A stretch of 64,000 nt of DNA from Strigamia acuminata (lineage: Eukaryota; Arthropoda; Chilopoda; Geophilomorpha; Linotaeniidae): NCBI GenBank assembly GCA_949358305.1, contig OX442314.1:34717608-34781607 (forward strand). Direction: 5' to 3'. A program made the position numbers and the translations under genes. Every line of letters begins with the position of its first letter. The stretch's first letter is position 1. This document shows, piece after piece, positions 63,671 to 64,000 of this stretch. The notes beneath the pieces were generated by a model that did not search any database, was not told the DNA's origin, and saw only the letters and a list, made by a program, of their open reading frames with translations.

Positions 63671-64000
63671 TTTACACGGAAAAAGTGCCATTTTACACGG
63701 AAAAAGTGCCATTTTACACCAAAAGTGCCATTTTACACGAAAAAAGTGCCATTTTACACGGAAAAAGTGCTTTTTTACACGGAAAAAAAGCCATTTTACA
63801 CGGAAAAAGTGACATTTTACACGGAAAAAGTAACATTTTACACGGATAAAGTGACATTTTACACGGAAAAAGTGACATTTTACACGGAAAAAGTGTCCTT
63901 TTATCCGAAAAAGTGCCATTTTACGCGGAAGAAATGTTATTTTACACGAAGAAAATGCTATTTTACATGGAAAAAGTCCTATTTTACATAGGAAAAGTGC
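63662..64000. repeat. 21-bp minisatellite, GTGCCATTTTACACGGAAAAA type
   Basis: About 16 units running off the window edge. Every unit carries AAAATGGCAC on the minus strand, and the innermost one supplies the start codon of the gene at 63297-63670. Confidence 0.92.

Noticed and set aside
17000-64000. tRNA or other structured RNA genes among the hairpins
   Set aside because: Hairpins are isolated stems with 6-nt loops; I found no cloverleaf, TTCRANY box or known RNA motif.

Overview
The window is eukaryotic and almost certainly from an invertebrate animal. It carries a BEL/Pao LTR retrotransposon (a metazoan group), two Ty3/gypsy elements, a Tc1-like transposase remnant, foldback elements, and small genes with 47-65 nt GT-AG introns. 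I see no tRNA, rRNA or bacterial gene and cannot name the species.

Region 1 (1-16655) is satellite DNA. CpG-rich islands built on palindromic CCGTTAACGG motifs (1-2098, 4961-5812, 9690-10439, 13961-15840) alternate with AT-richer blocks. Where both edges of an island can be seen, they carry inverted copies of the same arm, a foldback layout. Between islands lie tandem 1015-bp units, two in one block and three in the next, inside a duplication offset by 3714 bp. Positions 11151-13189 hold non-repetitive sequence with no recognised gene.

Region 2 (16656-64000) is a degenerating tandem array of modules, all on the minus strand. Each full module carries two unrelated small genes. Family 1 is a two-exon secreted peptide: signal peptide, 60-65 nt intron, then a CX2CX3C...CXC core, with a CACGTG box about 55 bp upstream of the ATG. 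There are seven copies: six open and one frameshifted. Family 2 is a basic peptide with a hydrophobic segment, often ending in an Arg-rich RRRFPRFGR...VKWI tail; its main exon always begins one base after an AG acceptor. I find about twelve copies or fragments. I recognise neither family. The genes are separated by 20-21 bp minisatellites with a TGCCAT core (ATGGCA on the gene strand). These sometimes become coding sequence: they supply the tails of two family 1 genes and one family 2 gene, and the apparent first exon of the family 2 gene at 63297-63670.

Young transposons interrupt the array. Gypsy element 1 (18878-31590) has matching 1699-bp LTRs, a tRNA-Gln primer site, gag and pol joined by an A AAA AAC -1 slippery site, and an extra third ORF. 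Its LTRs and leader are packed with short perfect hairpins that have 6-nt loops. A BEL/Pao element (34391-40875, tRNA-Phe primer site) sits inside a foldback element whose arms are at 33851-34310 and 41090-41527. Gypsy element 2 (42185-46849, Mag-like, one gag-pol ORF) landed at the splice acceptor of a family 2 gene. A solo LTR, an LTR remnant, a MITE and a Tc1 fragment complete the set. The best candidate for an undescribed system is the paired family 1/family 2 array with its gene-feeding minisatellites; the hairpin-studded gypsy element comes next.
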